Assembly: GCA_019187225.1 (NCBI GenBank)
Contig: JABAQQ010000013.1
Coordinates: forward strand, 248,001 to 312,000
Reading direction: 5' to 3'
Length of the DNA: 64,000 nt
Origin: Saprospiraceae bacterium
Lineage (GTDB): Bacteria; Bacteroidota; Bacteroidia; Chitinophagales; Saprospiraceae
The notes below the pieces were generated by a model that made no database searches, was not told the origin of the DNA, and was given only the letters and a program-made list of their open reading frames with translations. Below are positions 43,741-52,368 of the stretch, piece after piece. The position numbers were made by a program, and so were the translations under genes. Every line of letters starts with the position of its first letter. Positions within the stretch are counted from its first letter, which is position 1.

Positions 43741-46700
43741 TTAAAACGGGCTCACCATATCCACCTTCGGATGCTCTACTGCTCCCGGCAAGCCCCGAAC
43801 AATATCCACCGTCTCTACACTCAGACGGATGACAGAGAGCAGCAAATCCAGAATGTAGCGCGGATTGCCTAACTCATCAGCCCAGTCGTTCGGGTCGTTG
43901 CGGATGCCGGATTCTTTGTGTGTTGTGATTTGGTAGCGTTCCATGACCCATTCGATAGCTGATTTACCATTCACCTGATATTCATAAGCAACGGCGGGTA
44001 TGTTCTCAATGGAGATTTGACTGTTGTAGATGATGGCACTTTTGTCGTCTTTGCCGGGGAAGCGCATCTTCTCCACGCGGAAATGCCCGCTCTCAGCGCC
44101 ACGCACAGTGACCCCAATGACATCAGCAGTGGGTGCGACGGAGAAGTTATCGTAGTGGAGGTGCAAATCGGCGAGCAGACGACCTGCTTTGCTGAACGCC
44201 CAAAAATCCTTCGGTGACTCTACCAGAGGCAGACGCGGCAGCATCTTTTTCAGGTCGGAGGAGAAACGGGTGCGGTAGTCGGGACTGTGCAGGAAACCAT
44301 AGACGTAGTAGAAGATGTCCTCTTTCGTGACCCGCTCGCCGTAGCGCGACCGTGCCTGTGCGAGGATGAAATCCGACACTCCATCGCGGCGAATGTATTC
44401 CTGCTCGTTAGCCGTATCGAATAGCGACGGTGCGGCTTTTGCCCGTTCTTCGTAGTAGTAGAGGGGAAAACATTGGCTTTTGCCGACCACTTCCAAATCC
44501 GGGATGATGTCGGTCATCAGGCAAGAAAACTCCTTTGTCACGCCTATGCCGGAGACGCAAATGACACGGTTTTCAGTGGTGGGGGTAGGAAAGAGTTTTC
44601 GAGTTTGATAAAGCATCGCGTTGAAATCTTTATCAAAATACAGGTTGCTTTTACAAAAAGGGCGATAATGACCAACGACAATTCCCTCTTTTTTAAACGA
44701 ATGAACTTTGTATCGTCCAATGTCTTGTTTGAGATTCCTGTTCCAACTTAGTTTATATGGGTCAGTATCAATGAAATCATCCACTTCAATTTTTGGATTG
44801 GACTCTCTTGACTTTCTAAAGGCGTTTGATTGTTCGTTGAAGAAGCTTATCGCTCGTTTGACGGTAGTTTCAAGTCCTGACTTTGAAAAATTGTAAACCC
44901 ATGCGTCCCTCCCGGAAGCCAGTCCAAGTGAATTGACTAAAAAGAAGCTCTGCGATTTGGCATCAAATTTATCCTCCGCAGCCAACGGCAAAAACACCCC
45001 AAAAACATCGTCGCGTTGGTTCAGCCAATCCCCATGCTGGTTGGGGTTCAGGATTTGCCATTGGCTTTCCATGTTTTCCACCGAGCCGAATTTTTGAACA
45101 ATGTCGAGCTTATCTTCCCTGCTGAGATAGTCGCCGATGTCGTGGTAGTAAATCGTTGCCGGGGAAGAAGGGGCATCTGGTTTTTTCACTAAAAAAGTAA
45201 TGGCAATGGGTGTACGGGAGCCGGAGCCGAAAACATTACCCTTCTCTTTTTGCCTCAATTCGCCCTGTGTCCGAGCATTGCCTCGCAAATTGAAAACGTA
45301 AATCGAGGAAAATTCCCGTTCCAGACATTTTCGGAAGCCATCCATGCCGTTGCCGTCGAGCCATGCGCCATTACTAACAAAGGCAATGATGCCGCCGTTT
45401 TGGGGGTCAAGCCGGTCGGTTGACCAACGAAAGGCTTTAATGTAGGCATCGTAAAGTGCTTTTACCGAAGTGGCTTGGCTCCCGGCAGCGTAGGTTTTGG
45501 CAATGCGATTGTCCAACTTCGGGTATTCCTGATTTTGGGCATTGTCATTAGCGGATTTCTGTCCGACAGAATAGGGAGGGTTCCCAATGATGACACGGAG
45601 CGGTGCGTTTTTCTGTGCCAGCACCCGTTCGCTGTTTTGAGGGAACATGGCGGAAAAGAGTTTTTCGCTCTCGTCGCTTTCACCCAACTGGAAAGTATCG
45701 GTCAATACAATGCCTTCAAAGGGAGTGTATTTGTCTTTGCCTATGCCGTCGTCAGGGTCGGGCGTGGCATCGTGGTAGGCGTTTTCGATGTTGATGGCGG
45801 CAATGTAGTAGGCCAGCAACACGATTTCGTTGGCGTGGAGTTCATGGGTATATTTACGGGGCAGGTCATCGGAACGGATGAGACCACTTTGCAGCAGCCG
45901 GGTCATAAAAGTACCCGTGCCAGTGAATGGGTCGAGGATGTGGATGTTTTCGTCGCTGAGCGAGCGTCCAAATTCCTTGCGCAGCAGAGCATCAGCAGAA
46001 CGGATGATGAAATCCACGACTTCGACAGGGGTGTAAACGATGCCGAGTTTCTCGACCATTTTGGGGAAAGCAGTCTTGAAAAACTTGTCGTAGAGTTCGA
46101 CGATGATGCGCTGTTTCCCGGCAGCGTTGTCAATCCCGGCAGCGCGGGCGCGGACGGATTCGTAGAATTTATGGAGCGTTTCAGTGTCTTTTTCCAATGC
46201 CTGTTCTTCCAACAGGTCGAGCATGGTTTGCATGGACACCGAAATCGGGTTGTTTTTCACAAAGGAATAACCCTCGAACAATGCCTCGAACACAGGTTTG
46301 GTGATGAGGTGCTGTGCGAGCATTTCTACCGATTCGGCTTCCGTGATGGCAGGGTTGATGTTCTTCTGCAAACCAGCGAGGAAGTCTGCAAAAGCGCGTT
46401 GGTGTTCGTTGCCGTCCCGGATGAGGCGGTTGATGCGCTCGATGTGTCGCTCGGCGATTTCAGCCACGTCCTTCGCCCATTGTTCCCAGTAGCGACGGTC
46501 GCCGACTTTTTGCACCATGCGGGCAAAGAGGACGCTTTGCAGTTGCTCGAACTGGATGACGAATTGTGGGAGAGGGTATGGTTTCTTAGGCTCAGAAACA
46601 CCATCACCCTTTTTACCGTATTCCACATCGTCGCCTGTTCGGTTGTCGGGTCTGCCCACGAGGATTTGTTCGGGACGGCGTTTGTTGAGTTCTATTTTGT

Positions 46701-48693
46701 TGACGGTGGCGTTGAAGCGGTCATCGTGGGCACGGAGTGCATTGAGTACCGTCCAAACCACTTTGTAACGTTCGTTGTCGTCGAGCGCACGGTCGGGTTC
46801 GACATCCACCGGAACAACGACGGGAATGATGATGTAGCCGTATTTTTTACCCGGAGCGCGGCGCATGACACGTCCGACGGATTGCACTACATCCACCTGT
46901 GAATTTCGGGCTGAAAGGAACAACACAGCATCGAGCGAAGGTACATCCACACCTTCCGAAAGGCAACGGACGTTAGTGAGCAGACGACATTCGCGGGCAT
47001 CGTCGGATGCGGATTTGAGCCACGACAGTTTTTCGTCGCGGGTGGGTGTGTTCATGCTCCCGTCAATGTGCTGGGCGTGTACGCTGACCAAATCCTCACG
47101 CGCTTCAGTGGGCAGACTCTCGAAATAGATGTTTTTGGTTTCGTTGAAGGTACGGGTGGTTTTTTCCGAGATTTTGATGTTTTGGCAAAAAGCGACGGCA
47201 CGACGCATGGGTTCCGGGTCAGTGTGTTTGAGGATACCTTCGTCGCCGAGAATCTTTTTGCTGAGCGCATTGATGCAACCGATAAGTTTGGAGGCATCGT
47301 CGGCGTTGATTTCGTTCTGGCTATCGGCGACCATTTTTTGCACAGGTACGGTCATGTCGTCCTCGCTGACTGTGAGAATCAGTACTTTGTAATCGGAAAG
47401 CAACCCTTCCTCGACGGCTTTGCCGAAGCCAATGCGATAGATTTCTTCACCGTATATGTCAGGGTCATCCATCGAGCAAAGCACGGCATCGGCTTGTGCT
47501 GCTTTCGATTTGCTGTCGTCGCTGAACAGTCGCGGCGTAGCAGTCATGTAAAGCCGTTTTTTCGCTCGCAGAAAGTCGTTGTTGTGGACTTTGACAAAAG
47601 CCGATTCGTCGTCGTCAGCCAGTGTGACCCCGGTGGTGCGGTGGGCTTCGTCGCAGATAATCAGGTCGAAAGAACCAAAGGGATTTGCAGTGCCGGTTTG
47701 TTTTTCGAGCAATGCCTTTTGTGCTGCTGCAATGACTTCAATGGATTGGTAGGTGGAAAAAACAACCGTCAAAGGATGGCTCCCGGTGTTCTGGATGAGG
47801 TCAAACTGTTTCAGAATGCCCTTCACATCCGTCGAGGCTGGCAACGCTAAATCCACAACGGAGTAACCGTCGCTGTCCTCGTTTTGCGAGCGTTTTTTGC
47901 TCACACCGCTATCCGAGCAGATGCAGATGGCATTGAACGAGTTTTCTGCATCGGCAGTCCATTCGCGCAAAGTCTGTCCCAGCAATGCAATGGATGGCAC
48001 GAGAAAAAGAACGATGCCTTTCCCGTCGGTTTCTTTTTCAGCGATTTTGAGCGAAGTGAACGTTTTGCCCGTACCGCAAGCCATGATGAGTTTGCCACGC
48101 TCGGATGTTTTGAAATGTTCGTGTGCGGCAGCGATGGCAGTGATTTGGTGCTGCATCGGCGTTTTTCTCGCAGCACGGGATGCTTCACCGGACAATCCCT
48201 CAGCCAGTTTTCCCCAATCCACAGGTGCATATTCCAGATCATGGAGGCTGAGTCGGGTGACGGGTGGGTGTTGGTTGCGGATGGTCGTTTCAGCATTTTC
48301 GCCCCAATGATTTGTCGTCGAAATCCACAGCCGATGCGCGAAACCGATTGTTCGGAGTTGGTCGTCTTTGAAATGTTTGCTCGAAGTGGAGAGAAAGGAA
48401 TCAACGGCGGGTTTGTCAATCGTGGCGCTTTCCTGAAAACATTTGCACTGGATAGCCCAGTAATCGCCGGAAGTGGTGCGAGCCACCAAGTCAATACCAG
48501 TGTCTTTACCGCCGAAATCGCGGCGAGCCGGAAAATCGTTCCAGAGCCAGACATTGGTGAAAAGGTCAGCGTAGCGCGGGTCAGTTTGCAGATAACCCTG
48601 CATCAATCGCTCGAACTTGTCGCCTTTGTCGCGTTCGGAGAGCGCGTATTTTCTGAAATGAGCGAGGATGGATTGAAACTGGCTTTGGCTCAT
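43741..48693 (-). CDS. Type ISP single-polypeptide restriction-modification enzyme
   Basis: 1650 residues from ATG 48693 (MSQSQFQSILAHFRKYALSE). All activities in one chain, as in LlaGI/LlaBIII: Mrr-like nuclease (KDTGIDLVAR and WAIQCK, Asp68, Gln82, Lys84), superfamily 2 translocase (Walker A CGTGKT 206-211, DEAH 348-351, NVRCLSEGVDVPSLDAVLFL, QSVGRVMRR), an alpha-helical coupler, an N6-adenine methyltransferase (DPFTGTGTF from 921, NPPY 1038-1041) and a C-terminal target-recognition region (about 1250-1600). It recognises an asymmetric sequence, methylates one strand, and translocates to cut unmodified DNA. No separate specificity or restriction subunit is needed. TACCTTTG at 48723-48730 is the likely -7 element. 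Flanked by other defence genes. Confidence 0.95.
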   Translation of the reverse strand: MSQSQFQSILAHFRKYALSERDKGDKFERLMQGYLQTDPRYADLFTNVWLWNDFPARRDFGGKDTGIDLVARTTSGDYWAIQCKCFQESATIDKPAVDSFLSTSSKHFKDDQLRTIGFAHRLWISTTNHWGENAETTIRNQHPPVTRLSLHDLEYAPVDWGKLAEGLSGEASRAARKTPMQHQITAIAAAHEHFKTSERGKLIMACGTGKTFTSLKIAEKETDGKGIVLFLVPSIALLGQTLREWTADAENSFNAICICSDSGVSKKRSQNEDSDGYSVVDLALPASTDVKGILKQFDLIQNTGSHPLTVVFSTYQSIEVIAAAQKALLEKQTGTANPFGSFDLIICDEAHRTTGVTLADDDESAFVKVHNNDFLRAKKRLYMTATPRLFSDDSKSKAAQADAVLCSMDDPDIYGEEIYRIGFGKAVEEGLLSDYKVLILTVSEDDMTVPVQKMVADSQNEINADDASKLIGCINALSKKILGDEGILKHTDPEPMRRAVAFCQNIKISEKTTRTFNETKNIYFESLPTEAREDLVSVHAQHIDGSMNTPTRDEKLSWLKSASDDARECRLLTNVRCLSEGVDVPSLDAVLFLSARNSQVDVVQSVGRVMRRAPGKKYGYIIIPVVVPVDVEPDRALDDNERYKVVWTVLNALRAHDDRFNATVNKIELNKRRPEQILVGRPDNRTGDDVEYGKKGDGVSEPKKPYPLPQFVIQFEQLQSVLFARMVQKVGDRRYWEQWAKDVAEIAERHIERINRLIRDGNEHQRAFADFLAGLQKNINPAITEAESVEMLAQHLITKPVFEALFEGYSFVKNNPISVSMQTMLDLLEEQALEKDTETLHKFYESVRARAAGIDNAAGKQRIIVELYDKFFKTAFPKMVEKLGIVYTPVEVVDFIIRSADALLRKEFGRSLSDENIHILDPFTGTGTFMTRLLQSGLIRSDDLPRKYTHELHANEIVLLAYYIAAINIENAYHDATPDPDDGIGKDKYTPFEGIVLTDTFQLGESDESEKLFSAMFPQNSERVLAQKNAPLRVIIGNPPYSVGQKSANDNAQNQEYPKLDNRIAKTYAAGSQATSVKALYDAYIKAFRWSTDRLDPQNGGIIAFVSNGAWLDGNGMDGFRKCLEREFSSIYVFNLRGNARTQGELRQKEKGNVFGSGSRTPIAITFLVKKPDAPSSPATIYYHDIGDYLSREDKLDIVQKFGSVENMESQWQILNPNQHGDWLNQRDDVFGVFLPLAAEDKFDAKSQSFFLVNSLGLASGRDAWVYNFSKSGLETTVKRAISFFNEQSNAFRKSRESNPKIEVDDFIDTDPYKLSWNRNLKQDIGRYKVHSFKKEGIVVGHYRPFCKSNLYFDKDFNAMLYQTRKLFPTPTTENRVICVSGIGVTKEFSCLMTDIIPDLEVVGKSQCFPLYYYEERAKAAPSLFDTANEQEYIRRDGVSDFILAQARSRYGERVTKEDIFYYVYGFLHSPDYRTRFSSDLKKMLPRLPLVESPKDFWAFSKAGRLLADLHLHYDNFSVAPTADVIGVTVRGAESGHFRVEKMRFPGKDDKSAIIYNSQISIENIPAVAYEYQVNGKSAIEWVMERYQITTHKESGIRNDPNDWADELGNPRYILDLLLSVIRLSVETVDIVRGLPGAVEHPKVDMVSPF

Positions 48694-48722
48694 ATTTTCA
48701 GGATGAAGTGGAACAGGTTGGG

Positions 48723-48730
48723 CAAAGGTA
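48723..48730 (-). promoter_or_regulatory. -7 element of the Type ISP gene
   Basis: TACCTTTG on the minus strand, 30 bases before the ATG; no clear -33 TTTG. Confidence 0.5.
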
Positions 48731-48870
48731 TAAAAGCGGTTGGTCGGTTGAAGTGACGAAAAACATACCAAATGCGGCGGAACCGGAAAAATCCGGGTGT
48801 TGTGTGGCCCATTTCCCGGAAATTCTACTTAATACGCTGTAATACAGCGCGAGAGATGATTTAGAAAAGA

Positions 48871-48878
48871 TACCTTTG
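48871..48878 (+). promoter_or_regulatory. -7 element of the pentapeptide-TIR gene
   Basis: TACCTTTG 17 bases before the ATG at 48895; no clear -33 TTTG. Confidence 0.5.
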
Positions 48879-48894
48879 TCAAAAATTCGGCCCT

Positions 48895-49944
48895 ATGGCA
48901 AATGCGGAACATCTTGAAATATTGAAATCGGGGGTGGAGAATTGGAATGAGTGGCGAAAGGAAAACAGAAAAATACACCCCGACTTATCTAATGACGACC
49001 TATCTAATATCAAGCTATCGCAAGCTAACTTGTCCAACGCTGACTTGGCAGAAACGGACTTATCAAATGCTAACCTATCAAATGCCGACCTATTCAATGC
49101 CGACCTATCCTATACTAATCTGTCCAGTGCCAAACTTACCAATGCGAGATTGATGTATGCTAACCTAATTGAAGCCGAATTGCCCAATGCAGATTTGCTA
49201 AATGCTGACCTAACCGATGCCAATCTGACCTTTACTAATCTTGATAACGTTAACTTTAAAGGCTGCCTTCTAAGTCGAACCATATTCGGTTTGACAAATT
49301 TGAGCACTTGTTTGGGCTTAGACACAGTTCGGGTAAATTTCCCATCCATTATTGATTTTCAAACTCTGCGAACATCAAAAAACCTTCCCAAGTCGTTTCT
49401 GCTGAAAATCGGCTTGCCGGAATTGTTCATTGACTATCTTCCAGAATTTTATGGCGATACTCTGAATTTTTACCCGGTTTTCCTTTCTCATTCATGGGAA
49501 AACAAGCACTTCGCTCGAAAACTGTACGAAGCCTTGATTGCTAAAGGCGTGAATGTCTTTTTTGACGAAAAGAAAATGAAACCCGGCGACGACATTTATG
49601 AGAGCATTTCCAAAGGAATAACTTGGTATGACAAAATGATTTTGGTCTGCTCGAAAGAATCGCTGTCGGAAAGCTGGTGGGTGGACAGGGAGTTAGACCG
49701 GGTGCTGAAAAAGGAAAGGGATTTGTTCAAAGAGCGAGGCAAGCGAATCAACCTGCTCATTCCGATAGCGATTGATGACTATGTTTTCAAGTGGGATGGC
49801 GCAAAGGCGGAAGAAGTCCGTCGGTACGTCATCGGAGACTTTAAGGACTGGCAGGACGACGCGAAATTTGAAAAGGCGCTCAATGATTTGGTTCATGCTT
49901 TGAACGCGGATAGGCCGGATGTGAAGCCGAAGTCGCTGCTGTAA
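48895..49944 (+). CDS. Pentapeptide-repeat TIR protein
   Basis: 349 residues. Residues about 30-125 are pentapeptide repeats of the A(D/N)LxN type (LSNADLAETDLSNANLSNAD), which fold into a right-handed quadrilateral helix. A connecting segment (150-190) leads to a TIR domain (about 193-335) with YPVFLSHSWENKHFARKLYE, FDEKKMKPGDDIYESISKGI and SWWVDRELDRVL; Glu266 is at the catalytic NADase position. Pentapeptide helices often dock on DNA-mimic or protein partners, and TIR would then deplete NAD+ or make a signal. Divergent from the Type ISP gene and followed by umuC/hsdS debris. Confidence 0.9.
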   Translation: MANAEHLEILKSGVENWNEWRKENRKIHPDLSNDDLSNIKLSQANLSNADLAETDLSNANLSNADLFNADLSYTNLSSAKLTNARLMYANLIEAELPNADLLNADLTDANLTFTNLDNVNFKGCLLSRTIFGLTNLSTCLGLDTVRVNFPSIIDFQTLRTSKNLPKSFLLKIGLPELFIDYLPEFYGDTLNFYPVFLSHSWENKHFARKLYEALIAKGVNVFFDEKKMKPGDDIYESISKGITWYDKMILVCSKESLSESWWVDRELDRVLKKERDLFKERGKRINLLIPIAIDDYVFKWDGAKAEEVRRYVIGDFKDWQDDAKFEKALNDLVHALNADRPDVKPKSLL

Positions 49945-49948
49945 ATTG

Positions 49949-50094
49949 TTATATCCCAATCTCCAAAATTTCCTCCCAGCACGTCGTAAATCGCCGCGAA
50001 AGGCGTTCCTGTCTCAACCTCCAAGTGTATTCGCTGTTCCTTGCGTTCCGACTGAAATAGAGCCGTGTCCGTAACGGCTGCGCAGCGTGTCCAT
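49949..50094 (-). pseudogene. umuC: C-terminal remnant of UmuC-type DNA polymerase V
   Basis: Two frames join to the UmuC C-terminus: MDTLRSRYGHGSISVGTQG (from 50094) and, after a frame shift, EYTWRLRQERLSRRFTTCWE followed by EILEIGI and the stop at 49949. The end pattern (R-x-R-Q-E-x-L-S-P-R-Y-T-T-x-W-D-E-I) is characteristic of UmuC. Only about 45 codons remain, and they end where the hsdS remnant begins. Confidence 0.65.
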
Positions 50095-50102
50095 TGAGGT
50101 GG

Positions 50103-50246
50103 CTCAATGTACTGCAGAGTATTCTTGCCAAGGCGTTCCGGAGGGAGTTGGTGCCGCAGGACCCGGAGGATGAACCGGCGGGGGTGTTGTTGGAGCGGGT
50201 GCGGGCGGAGCGGGATATGGTGTCAAAATCCAAGCGGAAACGGTAG
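50103..50246 (+). pseudogene. hsdS: C-terminal remnant of a Type I restriction specificity subunit
   Basis: LNVLQSILAKAFRRELVPQD followed by PEDEPAGVLLERVRAERD and a basic end with stop at 50244-50246. This is the highly conserved C-terminus of many HsdS proteins (SILAKAFRGELVPQDPxDEPAxxLLERIRAER-type). No HsdM, HsdR or upstream HsdS is present, so it is a stranded fragment. Confidence 0.75.
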
Positions 50247-50329
50247 GATGGCGATCCGGTTTATTACTAACCACGGCGCACGGAACATGCATGATCTTGA
50301 TTTCCGGAGGAAAATTGCCTGCCGGGAGC

Positions 50330-50357
50330 TTGAATTTAAAAATACCCCGTATTTTTG
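50330..50357 (+). promoter_or_regulatory. Promoter of the PIN toxin-antitoxin pair
   Basis: TTG (50330-50332), 17-base spacer, TATTTTTG (50350-50357), 13 bases before the ATG at 50371, so the mRNA leader is very short. Confidence 0.5.
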
Positions 50358-50370
50358 TAAAAAAACGGCC

Positions 50371-50598
50371 ATGACCGAATTATCAAACCGCTTTACCAAA
50401 GCGCAATTAGAGCTCCTGAAAATGTTTTCCCGCGACATACCGGAAGAGCAATGGGTGGAGTTGCGTCGTCTGATCTTTCAGTACTTTATGCAAAAAGCCG
50501 TTGAATCAGCCGATAAAGCTACGGAAGGTTGGACGCAGAAAGATTTCGACCGGCTGTTGCATACCCACTACCGCACACCGTACAATCCCGCAAACTGA
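50371..50598 (+). CDS. Antitoxin-like protein upstream of a PIN toxin
   Basis: 75 residues from ATG 50371 (MTELSNRFTKAQLELLKMFS). All-helical, ending with the motif THYRTPY, a common ending of the small antitoxins that precede COG1569-type PIN toxins. Its TGA stop overlaps the ATG of the PIN gene (TGATG). In such modules the antitoxin blocks the PIN nuclease and represses the operon. A longer upstream frame is rejected because it runs through the hsdS debris. Confidence 0.75.
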   Translation: MTELSNRFTKAQLELLKMFSRDIPEEQWVELRRLIFQYFMQKAVESADKATEGWTQKDFDRLLHTHYRTPYNPAN

Positions 50599-51299
50599 TG
50601 CTACGTGTAGTGCTCGATACCAATGTCTTGTTAGTTTCCATTTCCCCGAATGCGCCGAATCACTGGATCATCCGGCATTTTCTGAATGAGGGCTTTATGC
50701 TGTGTGTAACGACCGATATTCTGCTGGAATACGAAGAGGTCATCACACGGCACATGGGCGCGCTGACGGCGACCAATTTCATGGAAGCATTAGACAACGC
50801 CCCGCATGTTGAACTGATTACCCGGTATTTCAAATGGGGCCTTATTGAAGCTGATCCCGACGACAATAAATTCATTGATTGTGTTATTGCCGGAAATGCG
50901 CAGTTCATTGTCACCGAAGACAAACATTTTCGGATACTAAGCCAAGTCGAATATCCTAAAGTTCGTAACCGGGGGCGGGGGCAGTATTCTACAAGTGCCC
51001 CTACCCCATTCACATCTCGCGAACCATTTTTCCCGCCGCAGCATGTGTTGTCGCACGATTCAACGTACAGCACAGTGCCGGGTTCTTCCTTTAACCATTC
51101 AAAGATATTGACTATCAAATACCCGGGACGCAGGAGTATGCCATCCCGTTTTATCGCAGGATCGAAGCCGTTGACCACGCTACCGCCGCTTTCATCTCCC
51201 CCGCTTCCTGCTCCACCAATTGGCCAAAAGCGAGCCGGTAATATTCATCATCGGGCCGAAGATGGCGGCTGCCACGCCCATGGTGGCGAACTTTCCTAA
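50598..51299 (+). CDS. PIN-domain ribonuclease toxin with anomalous C-terminus
   Basis: The first ~120 residues are a PIN domain: VVLDTNVLL (Asp7), YEEVI (acidic residues 46-47), DDNKFIDCVIAGNAQFIVTE with Asp89/Asp94 and DKHF (Asp108). PIN toxins cleave RNA. After VEYPKV (about residue 122, near 50960) the normal short ending is missing and the frame runs on for about 110 residues of low-complexity S/P/R-rich sequence that overlaps the symporter gene antisense. This tail is probably not native, so the toxin is likely frameshifted or fused at its end. The 50965-51190 stretch holds no convincing independent gene. Confidence 0.6.
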   Translation: MLRVVLDTNVLLVSISPNAPNHWIIRHFLNEGFMLCVTTDILLEYEEVITRHMGALTATNFMEALDNAPHVELITRYFKWGLIEADPDDNKFIDCVIAGNAQFIVTEDKHFRILSQVEYPKVRNRGRGQYSTSAPTPFTSREPFFPPQHVLSHDSTYSTVPGSSFNHSKILTIKYPGRRSMPSRFIAGSKPLTTLPPLSSPPLPAPPIGQKRAGNIHHRAEDGGCHAHGGELS

Positions 51300-52112
51300 T
51301 TTCAGGGCGATCCCGGAGGCGATGCCGGCATTTTGCAAACCGACTTCGATGGACACGGTCCGGCAGCTTTGTTCGTCCAGTCCGGCTAAGCGGGCGCCCC
51401 AATAGCCCAGCAGGTAGCCCAGGCTGTTGTGCAGCAGCAATACCAGGATCAGCAATGCACCGATGCGGAGCAGCGATTCCCGGCCGGCAGCCGTCACCAC
51501 GGCGATGATGACCACGATGCCCGCCATGGAAACGAGCGGCAACAGGCGTTTGAGCCATCCGCCGCGTTCGCCGAGCAATGTGTTGACGATCAATCCCAGC
51601 GCGACCGGCAGGATGACCATCTGCACGATGTCGAACATCATGGTCAGGAACTCGATCTCGACAAATTCGCCGGCCAGCAATTTCATCAGCGCCGGCGTCA
51701 TCACCGGCGACATCAGCGTGGCCAAGGAAGTGATCGTGATGGACAGCGCCACGTTGGCCCCGGCGATATAAGACATCACGTTGGAAGCCAGGCCGCTGGG
51801 CGAACAACCGATCAGGATGATGCCCGCGGCTATTTCCGGCGGGAACACGAACACATTCGCCAACCCGAACCCGATCAGCGGCATGATGCTAAACTGGCAC
51901 ACCAGACCGACCACCACGGCTTTCGGCATTTTCACCACATGCACGAAATCCTGCCAGCTCATGGTGGCGCCCATGCCGAACATAATAGCCTGCAACAGCG
52001 GCACAATGAGTCTTTTTAACGGATACCCATTGATCTCGGTAAAATATTGGGGAAAGGCCATGGCCGCGATCACTGAAATGACCACGGCAATGGTGAAGCG
52101 GTAATTTTTCAT
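51192..52112 (-). CDS. Bile acid:sodium symporter (BASS) family transporter
   Basis: 306 residues from ATG 52112 (MKNYRFTIAVVISVIAAMAF). About nine to ten hydrophobic helices are visible (for example GLVCQFSIMPLIGFGLANVF, SLATLMSPVMTPALMKLLAG, LLPLVSMAGIVVIIAVVTAA). Signature segments of the BASS fold: LIGCSPSGLASNVMSYIAGA and TVSIEVGLQNAGIASGIALK. Family members import bile acids, pantoate, pyruvate or other organic anions with Na+; the substrate is not predictable. It sits inside the defence region but is an ordinary metabolic transporter. TACCTTTG at 52135-52142 is its probable -7 element. Confidence 0.92.
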   Translation of the reverse strand: MKNYRFTIAVVISVIAAMAFPQYFTEINGYPLKRLIVPLLQAIMFGMGATMSWQDFVHVVKMPKAVVVGLVCQFSIMPLIGFGLANVFVFPPEIAAGIILIGCSPSGLASNVMSYIAGANVALSITITSLATLMSPVMTPALMKLLAGEFVEIEFLTMMFDIVQMVILPVALGLIVNTLLGERGGWLKRLLPLVSMAGIVVIIAVVTAAGRESLLRIGALLILVLLLHNSLGYLLGYWGARLAGLDEQSCRTVSIEVGLQNAGIASGIALKLGKFATMGVAAAIFGPMMNITGSLLANWWSRKRGR

Positions 52113-52134
52113 GCAGGCGGAAGGTTTGTCGCGG

Positions 52135-52142
52135 CAAAGGTA
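52135..52142 (-). promoter_or_regulatory. -7 element of the BASS gene
   Basis: TACCTTTG on the minus strand, 22 bases before the ATG. Confidence 0.45.
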
Positions 52143-52308
52143 TACAGGAGCAGCAAGGGCAGAGCAGCTCTCACACTCCTGCCTCCCCGATACCCGTTGC
52201 AACGGTCTTTAATCGTTCCGGGTAAAACCGGTTCAACTCCTGCGCCCGTAAAAATTGAAAAACGACCTACCTTCACATAAAAAACGCACACATATTTAAG
52301 AACAAATA

Positions 52309-52316
52309 TATCTTTG
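52309..52316 (+). promoter_or_regulatory. -7 element of the DUF4062-STAND gene
   Basis: TATCTTTG, 53 bases before the ATG at 52369, in AT-rich DNA; no clear -33 TTTG. Confidence 0.4.
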
Positions 52317-52368
52317 ATCTAAAAGCACTTTATGTATTGACCAATTGAGGAACTAAAATCTTGTCAAC

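Noticed and set aside
45475-46902. Plus-strand frame of 475 codons
   Set aside because: Antisense to the methyltransferase/coupler part of the Type ISP enzyme.
50107-50370. N-terminal extension of the PIN antitoxin
   Set aside because: Crosses the hsdS remnant out of its frame and lacks similarity; the ATG at 50371 follows a promoter.
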